64,000 nucleotides of DNA from Ardenticatenaceae bacterium (GTDB lineage: Bacteria; Chloroflexota; Anaerolineae; Promineifilales; Promineifilaceae). Both the position numbers and the translations under genes were made by a program. Below the pieces are notes generated by a model, which was not told the DNA's origin, did not search any database, and saw nothing but the letters and a program-made list of their open reading frames with translations. Where the stretch lies: contig JACKCD010000009.1 of assembly GCA_020634215.1 (NCBI GenBank), positions 1 through 64,000 on the forward strand, given 5' to 3'. Below are positions 28,775-37,724 of the stretch, one piece after another (positions within the stretch are counted from its first letter, which is position 1; each line of letters starts with the position of its first letter).

Positions 28775-28830
28775 GAACGCAGATTCACCTGACCAAAAAA
28801 ATCAGGCCAATCAGGCAAATCTGCGTCCCA
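28775..28830. repeat. Intergenic hairpin, class F (ACGCAGATT...AATCTGCGT)
   Basis: ACGCAGATTCACCTGA pairs with TCAGGCAAATCTGCGT around an AT-rich loop. Related hairpins are at 47546 and 59781, each just upstream of a start codon. Confidence 0.6.
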
Positions 28831-28850
28831 TTCTTACAGGAGGTCTTCCC

Positions 28851-29642
28851 ATGTCCGAAAACAAACCCCTCATTCTCGCCAATCTATCCTGGCCCGAAGT
28901 AGATGCCATCCGCGACGAAGTAGAAGCCGTGCTCATCCCCGTTGGCTCCAACGAGCAGCACGGCCCCAACCTTGCCCTCAGCATGGACATCACCGGCGCC
29001 ACCCAATTTTGCTACCGCGCCAGCGCCGCCGCTTATCCCAAACTGCTCGTCGCTCCCTCCATGCCCTGGGGTGTTTCCCACCACCACATGAACTTCCCCG
29101 GCACCATCACCCTCAGTTCCGACACGTTTATCCAAATCCTCGTCGAAGTCATCGCCTCCTTGCAGCAGCACGGCTTCCAGCGGTTTATGATTGTCAACGG
29201 TCACGGTGGCAACATCGCCCCGCTTGGTGATGCGGTGGTGCGGATTCAGGAGGAGCTATCACCCGCTTTTATCGGCTCTGGCCTTTATCTTTACTTTGCC
29301 GATGCCGGGCTGGACAAGGAATATGGCATTGAGGGGATTGTCGGCCACGCCTGCGAATGGGAAACATCGGTGGCCATGTACATGGCTCCCGAAATTGTCA
29401 AAACCGAGGCTCTGGCGGCGGGAGAAATGACTGAACTCACCTATGGCTTCCGCACCTCGCTGCAAAAATACCAGGTCACCGTCCCCTATCGCTTTGACCG
29501 CTACACCACCAACGGGGCGTTGGGTGATGCCCGTAAAGCCACCCTGGCCTACGGCAAAGCGGTGATTGACAGCGGCGTGAAAAATTTTGTGGCGTTTATG
29601 GCAGAGGTGGTGGCTCGTTCCCCGATTAGCCGGGAGGGGTAA
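28851..29642 (+). CDS. Creatininase family protein
   Basis: 263-aa metal-dependent amidohydrolase of the creatininase/mycofactocin MftE-like family. Metal- and substrate-binding motifs are PVGSNEQHGPNLALSMD (about residues 25-41), MPWGVSHHHMNFPGT (about 69-83), NGHGGN (about 119-124) and AGEMTELT near 190. A strong Shine-Dalgarno sequence (AGGAGG) precedes ATG 28851. The substrate may be a cyclic amide or a pteridine- or peptide-derived compound; neighbours do not specify it, although broken hydantoinase and SDR genes nearby suggest amide catabolism. Confidence 0.85.
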   Translation: MSENKPLILANLSWPEVDAIRDEVEAVLIPVGSNEQHGPNLALSMDITGATQFCYRASAAAYPKLLVAPSMPWGVSHHHMNFPGTITLSSDTFIQILVEVIASLQQHGFQRFMIVNGHGGNIAPLGDAVVRIQEELSPAFIGSGLYLYFADAGLDKEYGIEGIVGHACEWETSVAMYMAPEIVKTEALAAGEMTELTYGFRTSLQKYQVTVPYRFDRYTTNGALGDARKATLAYGKAVIDSGVKNFVAFMAEVVARSPISREG

Positions 29643-29657
29643 GGGGATGATTGATTT

Positions 29658-29711
29658 GGTGCGTAGTGCGTGGTGCGCTGCCAATAACGAACCACGCACT
29701 ACGCACCACGC
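29658..29711. repeat. Intergenic hairpin, class D (GTGCGTAGTGCG words)
   Basis: GGTGCGTAGTGCGTGGTGCG pairs with the C-rich complement CGCACTACGCACCACGC. It lies between the convergent creatininase and cyclophilin genes, a position fitting a bidirectional terminator. The second copy is at 52884. Confidence 0.65.
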
Positions 29712-29712
29712 G

Positions 29713-30195
29713 CTATGCTTCCGTAATAACCACCTCAATCATTTTGTCGCCCTGCTTGATGCTGTTGACGACGGCCATGTTTTTGGTGACTTTGCCAAAG
29801 ACCGTGTGCTTACCGTCCAGATGGGGCTGCGGCGAATGGGTGATAAAAAATTGGCTGCCGTTGGTGCCGGGGCCAGCGTTTGCCATTGATAGATAGCCCG
29901 TGCCATGTTTGTGGGGGTTTGACGAGCCAACCTCATCTTGAAAGCGGTAGCCAGGGCCGCCGCGTCCGCTGCCGGTGGGGTCGCCACCCTGAATCACAAA
30001 GTTGGGGATGACGCGGTGGAAGACCACGCCGTTATAAAACCCTTCCTGCGCCAAAAACACAAAGTTGTTGACGGTAATGGGGGCGGCATCGGCAAACAGT
30101 TCGATGTGGATGTCGCCTTTGTTGGTTTTGATGACGGCTGAGTAGCTCTTTTTGGTGTCAATCTGCATAGCAGGTGGTTTATTCCATTGTTTCAT
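29713..30195 (-). CDS. Peptidyl-prolyl cis-trans isomerase, cyclophilin type
   Basis: 160-aa cytosolic cyclophilin. It has the small bacterial core: [40 protein letters not shown] (catalytic Arg and PPIase signature, about residues 61-85), FQDE, and [18 protein letters not shown] (about 100-117). No signal peptide is present. It catalyses proline isomerisation in protein folding. The start at 30195 could also be ATG 30168 (MQIDTKK). Confidence 0.93.
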   Translation of the reverse strand: MKQWNKPPAMQIDTKKSYSAVIKTNKGDIHIELFADAAPITVNNFVFLAQEGFYNGVVFHRVIPNFVIQGGDPTGSGRGGPGYRFQDEVGSSNPHKHGTGYLSMANAGPGTNGSQFFITHSPQPHLDGKHTVFGKVTKNMAVVNSIKQGDKMIEVVITEA

Positions 30196-30267
30196 GGTTT
30201 CGTCCTTTTACGCTAAAATTTGGCCTGATTATAACATGATCGGGCAGTTGCCGCAGGGAGTTAGTCT

Positions 30268-31137
30268 ATGCAGGTTGAGTCATTTGCAGATGTGGCCGCG
30301 TTTTTGGCCGTGGCCGAGCCGTTTTTGCTGCGTCAAGAAGTTGTCAATGGGTTGTCGTTGGCGGCTTGTAGTGCCTTGAGACGGGGGCCCGGCCGGCCTG
30401 GCCGGCGGCGGGGGAGTGGGGCGTATTTGGCGGTGGTGCGGGATGAGGCGGGGGTGGTGGCGCTAACGGCCGTTTCTCTCAACCGCCGCCTTATTCTTGC
30501 CACTGATTTGATGGAGCCACAAACGGCCGTTTCTGCCCTCATCCACCACATGCGGACCGAAGGAGTTGCTCCTCTCAACGTGCGCGGGCTGGCCGCTGCC
30601 TCTGATGCCTTTGCCCGCAGTTGGGCGGCCGTAACCGGCCAGTCGCTGCGTCCCGGTATGCGGCAGGGGGTGTATGAACTGCACCGGGTGGCGGATGGGT
30701 TGGTGGCAGAGGCGCAAGAAAACGGCCGTTTGCGTCTTGCCACCGCCGATGATTACTACCTGGTGCGCGACTGGGCACAGCAGTTCCAGCAGGAAGCCGT
30801 TGGTGACGATGACCGCGAAGCTGCCCACCTGATGGTGGCGCAATTTGTGCAAAATCAGGAGCTATATTTGTGGGAGGAAGGCGACCAACCCGTGACGATG
30901 ACGGCCAAACTGCGGCCAACTCCCAACGGCATCGCCGTTGGCATGGTTTTTACCCCGCTTGATAAGCGCGAACACGGTTATGCCCGCCGCTGCGTTGCCA
31001 CGCTTAGCCAGCAGTTGCTGGACGAGGGGCGGCAGTTTTGTACCCTCCTGACAGACCTCAGCAACCCCACGTCTAACCGACTGTATCGGCGAATTGGCTA
31101 CCGCCATGTAGCTGATTTGCATGAATATTTGTGGTGA
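30268..31137 (+). CDS. GNAT family N-acetyltransferase
   Basis: 289-aa protein whose C-terminal half is a GNAT domain. VGMVFTPLDKREHGYARRCV forms the acetyl-CoA pyrophosphate loop (R/Q-x-x-G-x-G/A-type; here EHGYAR), and NPTSNRLYRRIGYRHV is the usual GNAT end. The N-terminal half is a divergent acetyltransferase-like domain, as in two-domain GNAT proteins. The substrate is unknown. Three AACGGCCGTT sites fall in this gene (near 30466, 30523 and 30720), with local G-to-C composition switches. Confidence 0.85.
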   Translation: MQVESFADVAAFLAVAEPFLLRQEVVNGLSLAACSALRRGPGRPGRRRGSGAYLAVVRDEAGVVALTAVSLNRRLILATDLMEPQTAVSALIHHMRTEGVAPLNVRGLAAASDAFARSWAAVTGQSLRPGMRQGVYELHRVADGLVAEAQENGRLRLATADDYYLVRDWAQQFQQEAVGDDDREAAHLMVAQFVQNQELYLWEEGDQPVTMTAKLRPTPNGIAVGMVFTPLDKREHGYARRCVATLSQQLLDEGRQFCTLLTDLSNPTSNRLYRRIGYRHVADLHEYLW

Positions 31138-31146
31138 AAATGGGGG

Positions 31147-31208
31147 CAAGTGACAGGTAACAAGTGGCAAGTCTCGTTGGCAAATAGAACTTGCCACCTG
31201 TTACTTGT
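31147..31208. repeat. Intergenic hairpin, class E (AAGTGACAGGTAACAAGTGG)
   Basis: AAGTGACAGGTAACAAGTGGCAAGT-type left arm (31148-31172) pairs with ACTTGCCACCTGTTACTTG (31190-31208). It lies between the convergent GNAT and metallophosphoesterase genes and covers the stop codon of the latter. Confidence 0.6.
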
Positions 31209-32067
31209 CTCTAAATCCAGTAGCCGCCAGATAATCAGAAACGGCCGTTTCCACCCCCACCTCCCCCGCCATCACCGCCGCTTGATATTGCCGCTGCCAG
31301 GGAGCCAGCACCGGCAGTGCCGTGCGCCATTCGTGGTAAATCAGTTCGGCGATGGGGCCGCCGTCGGCCAGATACCCCAGCGTGTGGTAATCCTGGTCGG
31401 TGCGGCTGCGGTCGTAGGGAACGCGGATAATTTCGGGGTGCCAACGGCCGTTGGCACCATTGCTGATGTGCCAACTCAACTGAGCATAACTCGCCCGCAC
31501 ATCCCCATCACGCGGGGAACCCACCGAGCCGGAGCGGACAATCAATGTTTGCTCAAGCTGCCGCACCATCGGCCAATGGATGTGGGAAGTGAGAAACAGC
31601 GGCGGTGGCTTCCCGATTTGCGCCCGCACCGTTTCCGCCGGGGTTTCCAGCAGAATGCCGTTCCGATTGTTGCCCATGGAAGCATGGGTAATGCGAACCT
31701 CGCTGTCGTCGGGGGCAGCCAGCGTTAGCAGGTCGGGCAGGGCGGCCATGCCGTCAAGCTGGGCGTTGGTCAACTGGTGGCGCGTCCACCAGGCGTGGCG
31801 GTGAATGCCAAAGGTATGGGGGTCATTTTCGGACGCTGGCTCACGGTAAGCCAGGACAAAATCCTCATGGTTGCCCCGCGTCAGCAGCCAGCCGTCTTTC
31901 CGCTGCCGCTGCTGCACAAATTCCCAGCAGGGAGCCGAATTGGGGCCGCGATTGACCACATCGCCATTGACAATGGTGATGTCGGGCTGCCAAGTCGTAA
32001 CGTGGTCGGTAACGGCTTCCAGTGCCGCCACGTTGCCGTGAATGTCAGAGATGAGTGCGATTTTCAT
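31201..32067 (-). CDS. Metallophosphoesterase (calcineurin-like)
   Basis: 288-aa cytosolic phosphoesterase of the YfcE/MJ0912-type superfamily. Dinuclear metal motifs are SDIHGNVAALEAV (residues 7-19), NGDVVNRGPNS (about 35-45), RGNHEDFVL (about 64-72) and SHIHWP (about 150) with a following His. It probably acts on phosphodiesters or phosphoproteins; the substrate is unknown. The start ATG 32067 is followed upstream by the IS-rich intergenic region. Confidence 0.88.
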   Translation of the reverse strand: MKIALISDIHGNVAALEAVTDHVTTWQPDITIVNGDVVNRGPNSAPCWEFVQQRQRKDGWLLTRGNHEDFVLAYREPASENDPHTFGIHRHAWWTRHQLTNAQLDGMAALPDLLTLAAPDDSEVRITHASMGNNRNGILLETPAETVRAQIGKPPPLFLTSHIHWPMVRQLEQTLIVRSGSVGSPRDGDVRASYAQLSWHISNGANGRWHPEIIRVPYDRSRTDQDYHTLGYLADGGPIAELIYHEWRTALPVLAPWQRQYQAAVMAGEVGVETAVSDYLAATGFRDK

Positions 32068-32711
32068 AACTATACTTAAATCAAAATGGGGCTACCCAAA
32101 TGAATTTATCAGATCGTATAAAAAGGAGCGTGTTGGTACTAATGCGCTACCCATCAGCCAAACCTTTTTAACCTTCTCCCATGCAGCCTGCATAAGCCTA
32201 TTCATCGCCTTGCCCTTTGCTTTGATCCATTTAGCAGCAGTTAACCAACACTATGGGCAAGCCTTCTATACTCAAATTAGAATGAAACCTATGGTTTTTG
32301 CCTCACAGGTGTCGCAAAAACCATGGGTTTCAAATGGCACGGAGTATAGTACCGTAACTTTCTAAATTTGAGGGGTGAAAAGCCACGTTTTTAGCTGTTT
32401 TACCCCGCAAAATCATAAAGCCGAGGTACTGGACTATATCAGCGAACGGTACGATTGTCATTTATGGTCGAGTCATGGTAGCTGTGCGAAGTAGTTAGCT
32501 ACCTAGCCTGCTATCTGCACTGAAATTGGTGTCAAGTATTCTTTTTCACGGACAGTTATTCGTGCGTCTATCCACCTGATCGCGCAATTTCTTTGTGTCT
32601 GCTGTACCTTTGTTGTAAGCTTAATTGAAGGTGTTTGTCTTTCGGGGATAAGTGCTTTTGGTATCTGTCTATGTAAATGGTGTTGAATTGTCCTTCAATT
32701 GGAGGCGGATT
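32068..32711. other. Gene-free region with IS630-like end sequences
   Basis: No supported gene in 644 bases. It contains a TATACTTAAATCAAAATGG sequence at about 32070 that resembles an IS630 end of the type at 63118, the 82-bp MITE at 32267-32348, and AT-rich sequence up to the histidine kinase start. A short open frame at 32042-32365 has no recognisable product. The likely promoter of the kinase gene must lie here but no clear boxes are seen. Confidence 0.5.
32267..32348. mobile_element. 82-bp MITE related to the IS630 element
   Basis: Both ends are TATACTC and flanked by TA. The left arm reads TATACTCAAATTAGAATGAA then ACCTATGGTTTTTGC. The right arm, reverse-complemented, reads TATACTCCGTGCCATTTGAA then ACCCATGGTTTTTGC. 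The right arm closely matches the right end of the full IS at 63118 (ATTTGAAACC.AT.GTTTTT). It is a non-autonomous fold-back derivative of that family and has no coding capacity. Confidence 0.75.
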
Positions 32712-32884
32712 ATGAATGAGACGATAGGTCAGGATGCTGCTAGCCCGCAGCAGATATTTATCTTTCTGATTGTTTATCGTTGGTTGAGCCTCATTCCACC
32801 CCTTATTAGCTTTTTGCTAATAACGGACAAAGCCTTGCCGCTTGTTGCTTTTTGCATTGCTGTGGGCTGTAATAGCCTGATTTC

Positions 32885-34458
32885 GTAACTACTAAGCCTC
32901 TGGCAAAGAGGGAATGAAAGGATTCCCAAGAAAGGCATCATGTAAGGCTTCAATCACATTCTGCCCTTGTTTACGCGCTGTTGAGATATAAGAACGAAGT
33001 GCACAGAACGTATCTGCACCGTTCTTGGTACGGAAAGCACCGGATACTTTTTGCTTGACCTTTACCATCCTGACATCCCGTTCCGCTAGGTTGTTGTCAA
33101 AAGGAACGGCAAAGTCATACATAAAAGCCAACACCCCTGATTTGTGCTTCACCAAGCGGTCAAGCAGGTTCTTTGGCGGTGATTGCTTTGGCCGCCCTCG
33201 TTTTTGGAGCGGCGGATTGATTGGCGGTGGGTTAGCGGCTAACCCTTGGCATATAAGCTTATCGTACTCAATCTCGTAGTAGGCCAAGCGGTCTGTCGGC
33301 AAACTCATGGCTGGCTCGGGCGTTGCCACCACTTCTGCCTTGATAGTCAGGAGCAGTTGCGCCAACTCTGTCGCCCATGATTGCTGATACTGTTCGGTCA
33401 CAAATTGCAATTCACGCAGATGATGGGCGTTACAGAAACAGTGCTGGCTGTTATCAAACTGCAAGTAAGCGGAAAAATGGTCGTGAACCGCCTTGCCGTT
33501 AAACTCAGGCAAGATGCCCCCCGCGTCCATCCCTTCTTGTCCTCTTTTGCGGTGGACATGGTAATGTGTCAGTCCTGTTGTACTGGCAACGTGCAGCCAC
33601 TGTAGTTCATTTTCAACACGCAACCCGCTTTCATCGAAATGGACGGCGGCGGCGTGGATCAGTTGTTGTCTCACACTGTCCAAACTGGGTTTGACCTTTT
33701 CAGCCAAGTCGTCGTTTGCCTGAATAACGACGGCTTCAGCAGGAGCTTGTCCATAGAAATCAGTCAACAATTCTTCGGTACGTGCCAGAGGAATGAAGTG
33801 GTAGACATTCAGATAACTGGTTTGCGCTTTCAGACGCGAACCGTATTGGGTTGGTTGGCTTACTTCTGGCGGAAACGCTCCCTTGACTTGTTGACCACAA
33901 CCAGGGCATTGTTTGACTTCAACTTGATGTTCGGTCACTTCAAGACGGACGGGGGGGATGTCGAACACCTGACGTTTCTCATGCCCGACCGCTTCTATCT
34001 CCGACAAGTCGGTCTGACAATGGGGGCAATGCAAAAGCGGGTGCGGTTCTACATAGTCTGGTTCGGCAACCATCTTTAAGGTGTTGCCCTTATGACCGGG
34101 CTGCCCACCAAGCGGTCGCTTTCCTTTCTGGCGCAAACTGCGGGTCTTAGGTTTTTTGAGACCATCACTACTTGGTGGTTTGCTACTGTTACTGCTGTTC
34201 TTGCTTAACTGGTCTTGTAACTGATGGATGATTGCTGTTTGATTGGCGACGACCCTTTCCAATTCATCAATCCGAGCCAAACCACTCAGCAGCAATTCGA
34301 TGAGGCTTTGTTTGTCAAGCTTGTTGAGTTGCTTGCGGTCAACCGTTTCCAGCGTTACCATGATTTGCTATTTTCGCGTTACCTTATTGGATTTGCGTTT
34401 GATTTTGATATGAATTCTATTAACTTTTTAATCCCAAGCCCGTTGGCTTAGTAGTAAC
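32885..34458 (-). mobile_element. IS66-family insertion sequence (1574 bp)
   Basis: Ends are GTAACTACTAAGCC (32885) and its near-complement GGCTTAGTAGTAAC (to 34458), starting with GTAA as is usual for IS66. An exact 8-bp target duplication CTGATTTC flanks it (32877-32884 and 34459-34466), which is also typical. It encodes only the TnpC-like transposase; no TnpA or TnpB accessory genes are present. It lacks the AACGGCCGTT palindrome, in line with recent arrival. The clean duplication shows a recent, unrearranged insertion. Confidence 0.93.
32892..34361 (-). CDS. IS66-family transposase (TnpC-like)
   Basis: 489-aa transposase. N-terminal leucine-zipper-like coil (about residues 10-55), a basic linker with SSNSSKPPSSDG, an IS66-type zinc-binding region (HCPHCQTDL and CPGCGQQ, about residues 95-160) and the DDE domain with VHFDESGLRVENELQWLHVA and HDHFSAYLQFDN, ending with the helical C-terminus VSGAFRTKNGADTFCALRSY. 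It appears intact and probably active. It stops seven bases inside the left end of the element. Confidence 0.92.
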   Translation of the reverse strand: MVTLETVDRKQLNKLDKQSLIELLLSGLARIDELERVVANQTAIIHQLQDQLSKNSSNSSKPPSSDGLKKPKTRSLRQKGKRPLGGQPGHKGNTLKMVAEPDYVEPHPLLHCPHCQTDLSEIEAVGHEKRQVFDIPPVRLEVTEHQVEVKQCPGCGQQVKGAFPPEVSQPTQYGSRLKAQTSYLNVYHFIPLARTEELLTDFYGQAPAEAVVIQANDDLAEKVKPSLDSVRQQLIHAAAVHFDESGLRVENELQWLHVASTTGLTHYHVHRKRGQEGMDAGGILPEFNGKAVHDHFSAYLQFDNSQHCFCNAHHLRELQFVTEQYQQSWATELAQLLLTIKAEVVATPEPAMSLPTDRLAYYEIEYDKLICQGLAANPPPINPPLQKRGRPKQSPPKNLLDRLVKHKSGVLAFMYDFAVPFDNNLAERDVRMVKVKQKVSGAFRTKNGADTFCALRSYISTARKQGQNVIEALHDAFLGNPFIPSLPEA

Positions 34459-36007
34459 CTGATTTCCCTGTTTCCTCAACAATTAAATCGTGGTTTACGC
34501 AAACGGCCGTTTCTCCTTGCTGTTGATCTGATGCTAATGGCAGTTTTGTTGGCTATCACCGGTGGGGAACGCTCATCCTATTATTTGTATGTGCTAAACC
34601 CGTTATTTGCAGCCGCCTTTTTCCTTCAATGGCGAGGCGCATTGCTAACAACAACAGGCTTTCTTCCTTTTTATGTAGGTAGTACGCTAGTAGCAAGGGG
34701 TCTGAGCGGCGACCCATCTGATTGGTTGCGTAGCATAACGGCCGTTGTTGGCTTCTACCTCATTAGCGGTATCTTTGGCTATGCCTCTAGCCTGGTAATG
34801 AAGCTGCGCGAAGCCCGCGATGGACTAGTTGTGGCTCATCGTGATCTCAACGTTATTCATGCCCTAGTCCTTTCTTTGCAAAGTGCGGTCTATGTGGAAG
34901 ATGTTCAGGAACGGGTACTAGAAGCTATCACAAATGATCTGGGCTTCCCGCGAGCCGTGATTGGATTAGTTGATCAAGAAGAACGGCGAATTACCGGTTG
35001 GCTTGGACGATCCCGTAAGGGTGAGATGCTGTCCAATAGTGGCGTGCCCCATCTGCTAGAAATTCCGCTAACTTCCAGAGGTGGTTCCGTAGCTGATGCG
35101 TTATTAACACAGCGGGTCAAACAAACCATGAGCTATCCGGGGATGAACGAAGGCTGGATTCAAGCCCATTTTGGCATTACCGACTGCCATATTTTTCCCA
35201 TGCTCCTGCGTAACCATCCTGTGGGTGTGCTGCTGGTGGATGCTAGTGAGGGGTTTACCCATTTGGCACAGCAGCAATCGCTAGAAGCAATCATTGGACA
35301 AGCAGCGGTTGCCATTGGGACAACCATGCTCTGCATTTATCGCGCCCAGCATTTGGCGATCCAGGATGAGCGGCTACGTATTGCTCACGATCTACACGAT
35401 ACGGTGTCTCAATCATTATTTGGCATTGTCTATACGCTTGATGGTTCGCTCAAGCTCTTGCCAGATCACCCCGAAGAAGTAATACCCGAGTTAGCACGCG
35501 CCTTGCGCGTTGCCGAGGAGACGCACAACGAGGTACGCCATTCCATTCTCAATATGTGGCCGTCGGAAATAACGGCTGAACGCTTTAAAGATGGGCTACG
35601 CAAATATACGGCTGATGTTTGCCGCGCAGACAATTTACAGCTTTCAATTGCGGTAAATGGGGTGTTTGAACATTTATCGCCACAAACACGGCGTGGTCTG
35701 TATCGCATTGCCCAGGAGGCGCTTGCTAATGCTGTCCAGCACAGCCAGGCCGATCAGGCAACGGTTGCCTTAGAGGTCAATGGCTCCGGGGTGCGCTTGA
35801 TTGTGGTTGACAATGGTCATGGTTTTGATGCGGAACGGGCGTTAATTCGTGATTATGACCGCGAGCATTTTGGCTTGCGGGGTATGCAGAAACGGGCAGC
35901 AGCGTTGGGGGGGCAGTGTGAATTCCAAAGTCAAATTGGGTCAGGAACGGCCGTTGTTGTTGACGTGCCCATTCATATAGCAGAATAACGCACAGACGAG
36001 GAATCTT

Positions 36008-36649
36008 GTGAAAAAGATACGCATATTAATTGTTGATGATCACGAAGTCGTCCGCAAAGGATTAGCCCTTGTTTTGCGGCAAGAGGCGGACATCGAGATT
36101 ATTGGCGAAGCAGAGACAGGGGAGGAAGCCATTGTCAAAGTACAGGCACTAAAGCCAGACTTAGTCATGCTTGACTGGAAAATGCCGGGAATGGATGGCG
36201 TAACAGCCGCCCGTGCCATCCGCCAGCATGTACCGACCGTGCGTATCTTGGTTTTGTCTGGGGCACCGGTTGAAGATGACGTGTTAGACAGCTTAGAAAA
36301 AGGAGTGGATGGCTTTGTCCATAAGGCAATTAGCCCTGCCAGTTTGGCGCTAGCCATTCGCGTTGTCGCCAGCGGCCAGCCTTACCTATCCCCCCAAGTC
36401 ACCCAATCGCTGATTGCGCGGGCACAGCAAGGCTACATACGGGAAGATGTCTCTTTGACCAATCGTGAACTGGAAGTGCTACAGCTCATGGCGACACCCG
36501 CAACCTACCGTCAAATTGGGACACAACTCAACGTTAGTGAGGAAACAGTCCGTACCCATGTCAAAAACATTTTGACCAAACTCAAACAACCCAACCGTAC
36601 CCAAGCCGTCATTGTCGGGCTGCGTGCCCATCTTATTTCGTTCAACTAA
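36008..36649 (+). CDS. NarL/FixJ-family response regulator (LuxR-type HTH)
   Basis: 213-aa two-component regulator. The receiver domain (residues 1-120) has the acidic pair in VDDHEVV, phospho-acceptor Asp in VMLDWKMPG (about residue 55), switch Ser (LSGAP) and Lys (VHKAISP). The C-terminal LuxR HTH is LTNREVLELLQ-like (TNRELEVLQLMATPATYRQI...VSEETVRTHVKNIL, about 150-200). Start GTG 36008 has GAGGAA seven bases upstream. It is co-directional with the kinase and sits 170 bases before the TusA gene, so it may control the sulfur locus; that is inference. Confidence 0.88.
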   Translation: MKKIRILIVDDHEVVRKGLALVLRQEADIEIIGEAETGEEAIVKVQALKPDLVMLDWKMPGMDGVTAARAIRQHVPTVRILVLSGAPVEDDVLDSLEKGVDGFVHKAISPASLALAIRVVASGQPYLSPQVTQSLIARAQQGYIREDVSLTNRELEVLQLMATPATYRQIGTQLNVSEETVRTHVKNILTKLKQPNRTQAVIVGLRAHLISFN

Positions 36650-36677
36650 CTAGCCCCGGCTGTTAGAAGGCCACGAG

Positions 36678-36700
36678 GAGGGCGTATGCAATACGCCCTC
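36678..36700. terminator. Hairpin between regulator gene and sulfur operon
   Basis: A perfect 10-bp stem GAGGGCGTAT/ATACGCCCTC with loop GCA, followed by C-rich sequence and a second small stem (CCCCGCACGGGG). It lacks a T-run, so termination would be weak. It marks the end of the two-component genes. Confidence 0.5.
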
Positions 36701-36743
36701 TCCATCCCCCGCACGGGGGAGAAAGAATCCCCCGCGTAGGCGA

Positions 36744-36771
36744 TTTCTGCTCAATTTCTTTCAGATACAAT
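36744..36771 (+). promoter_or_regulatory. Candidate promoter of the sulfur-oxidation operon
   Basis: A possible -35 TTTCTG (36744-36749) and -10 TACAAT (36766-36771) are separated by 16 bases, about 47 bases before the TusA start. The -35 match is poor. No dyad of the LuxR-regulator type can be assigned with confidence. Shine-Dalgarno AAGGAGAAGG (36804-36813) serves ATG 36819. Confidence 0.3.
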
Positions 36772-36818
36772 CGCCCCGTGTTGTTAGCTTTGTTCCCTTA
36801 ACAAGGAGAAGGACTGTC

Positions 36819-37061
36819 ATGAGTGAGACTTTTCAAGCTGATAAGGTTCTTGATTGCTCAGGAATGTTGTGCCCAGTTCCCGTTGTCAAAACGAGTAAGG
36901 CAATCAAGCAAATAGAAGTTGGTCAGGTTTTGAAGATGATTGCCACCGATCCCGGTGCCCCACCGGATATGGTAGCATGGGCCAAGAACACCCGGCACGA
37001 GCTGCTGGATTCGCATCAAGAGGGTGACAAGTTTATATTCTTTTTACGCCGCGTCCGTTAA
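36819..37061 (+). CDS. tusA: TusA-like sulfur carrier protein
   Basis: 80-aa sulfur carrier with the TusA two-layer fold. The persulfide-bearing Cys lies in the conserved CPVP motif (LDCSGMLCPVPVVKTSKAI, about residues 12-30); other hallmarks are VGQVLKMIATDPGAPPDM and the basic C-terminus. It carries sulfane sulfur between DsrE-type proteins and the Hdr-like complex. It is first in the locus, next to two DsrE-like genes, the usual neighbours of sHdr operons, which points to dissimilatory sulfur transfer rather than tRNA thiolation. Confidence 0.9.
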   Translation: MSETFQADKVLDCSGMLCPVPVVKTSKAIKQIEVGQVLKMIATDPGAPPDMVAWAKNTRHELLDSHQEGDKFIFFLRRVR

Positions 37062-37115
37062 GGTTGCGGCCTTTTTGTTTTAGGCAGGTTTGTCTCGGCA
37101 CCTTGGAGGTATGTG

Positions 37116-37637
37116 ATGTCTGATGAGAACGAAGATCGCCCGAAACGATTAGCACTGATTGCCAGCAAAGGAACACTTGATTGGGCTTACCCACCGTTTA
37201 TTTTAGCCAGTGCAGCCGCAGCGATGGGGTGGGAAGTGAGTATTTTCTTTACCTTTTATGGGTTAACGCTGCTGCTGCCTGAACTGGATGCTGAAGTATC
37301 CCCGTTAGGCAATCCCGCAATGCCCATGAAACTACCGTTTGGTCCAGCCAAACTGCAAAACATGGATTTGCCTATCCCCACCGCCTTACAATCATTCCCA
37401 GGGTTTAATGCTGCGGCCACGGCTATGATGAAGAAAACCTTTAAGAACAAAGGGGTGGCAACTGTGGGTGAACTGCGTGAAATGTGCACCGATTTAGATG
37501 TTGAAATGGTTGGCTGCCAAATGACAATGGATGTCTTTGGGTTCAAAAAGGAAGACTTTATTCCTGAAGCAGTGATTGGTGGGGCAGCCACGTTTTTAGA
37601 TTTTGCATCTAAGGCGGATGTGACATTGTTTGTTTAA
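37116..37637 (+). CDS. DsrE2-like sulfur carrier (DsrE/F/DrsH family)
   Basis: About 173-aa protein of the DsrE/F superfamily, DsrE2 subtype. It starts KRLALIASKGTLDWAYPP, has a hydrophobic stretch (about residues 28-55, ASAAAAMGWEVSIFFTFYG) and the DsrE2 motif GCQMTMDVFG with Cys134 (and Cys124), candidates for persulfide carriage. It delivers or receives sulfur from TusA. GTG 37113 is possible but ATG 37116 has a better-placed GGAGG. It lies between TusA and a second DsrE-like gene. Confidence 0.8.
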   Translation: MSDENEDRPKRLALIASKGTLDWAYPPFILASAAAAMGWEVSIFFTFYGLTLLLPELDAEVSPLGNPAMPMKLPFGPAKLQNMDLPIPTALQSFPGFNAAATAMMKKTFKNKGVATVGELREMCTDLDVEMVGCQMTMDVFGFKKEDFIPEAVIGGAATFLDFASKADVTLFV

Positions 37638-37724
37638 ACTGGGAACGAGAGCCAGCGAACGGAATTCAGTAAGTTTGTAGATTGCGTACTAGCTGCTGAT
37701 GATTACCACCCAACGAGGTTTGCA

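Larger units (their letters stand above)
32712..35988 (+). pseudogene. NarX-type sensor histidine kinase split by IS66 insertion
   Basis: Signal-sensing histidine kinase, partner of the LuxR-type regulator 19 bases downstream. Codons 1-57 are at 32712-32884 and the rest at 34467-35988. Removing the IS and one target duplication restores a continuous 564-codon frame (173 + 1522 = 1695 bases). The N-terminus has about six membrane helices, then a GAF-like domain (about residues 170-340), HisKA_3 with phospho-acceptor His in HDLHDTVSQSLFG (about residue 365) and a HATPase with NAVQHSQAD, VVDNGHGFD and GLRGMQKRA. As it stands, the membrane sensor is cut off. A shorter product from ATG 34531 is possible but would lack the first two helices. 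Confidence 0.85.

Noticed and set aside
32042..32365. Open frame of 107 codons between the phosphoesterase and kinase genes
   Set aside because: It runs through the MITE, has no ribosome site and no recognisable domain.
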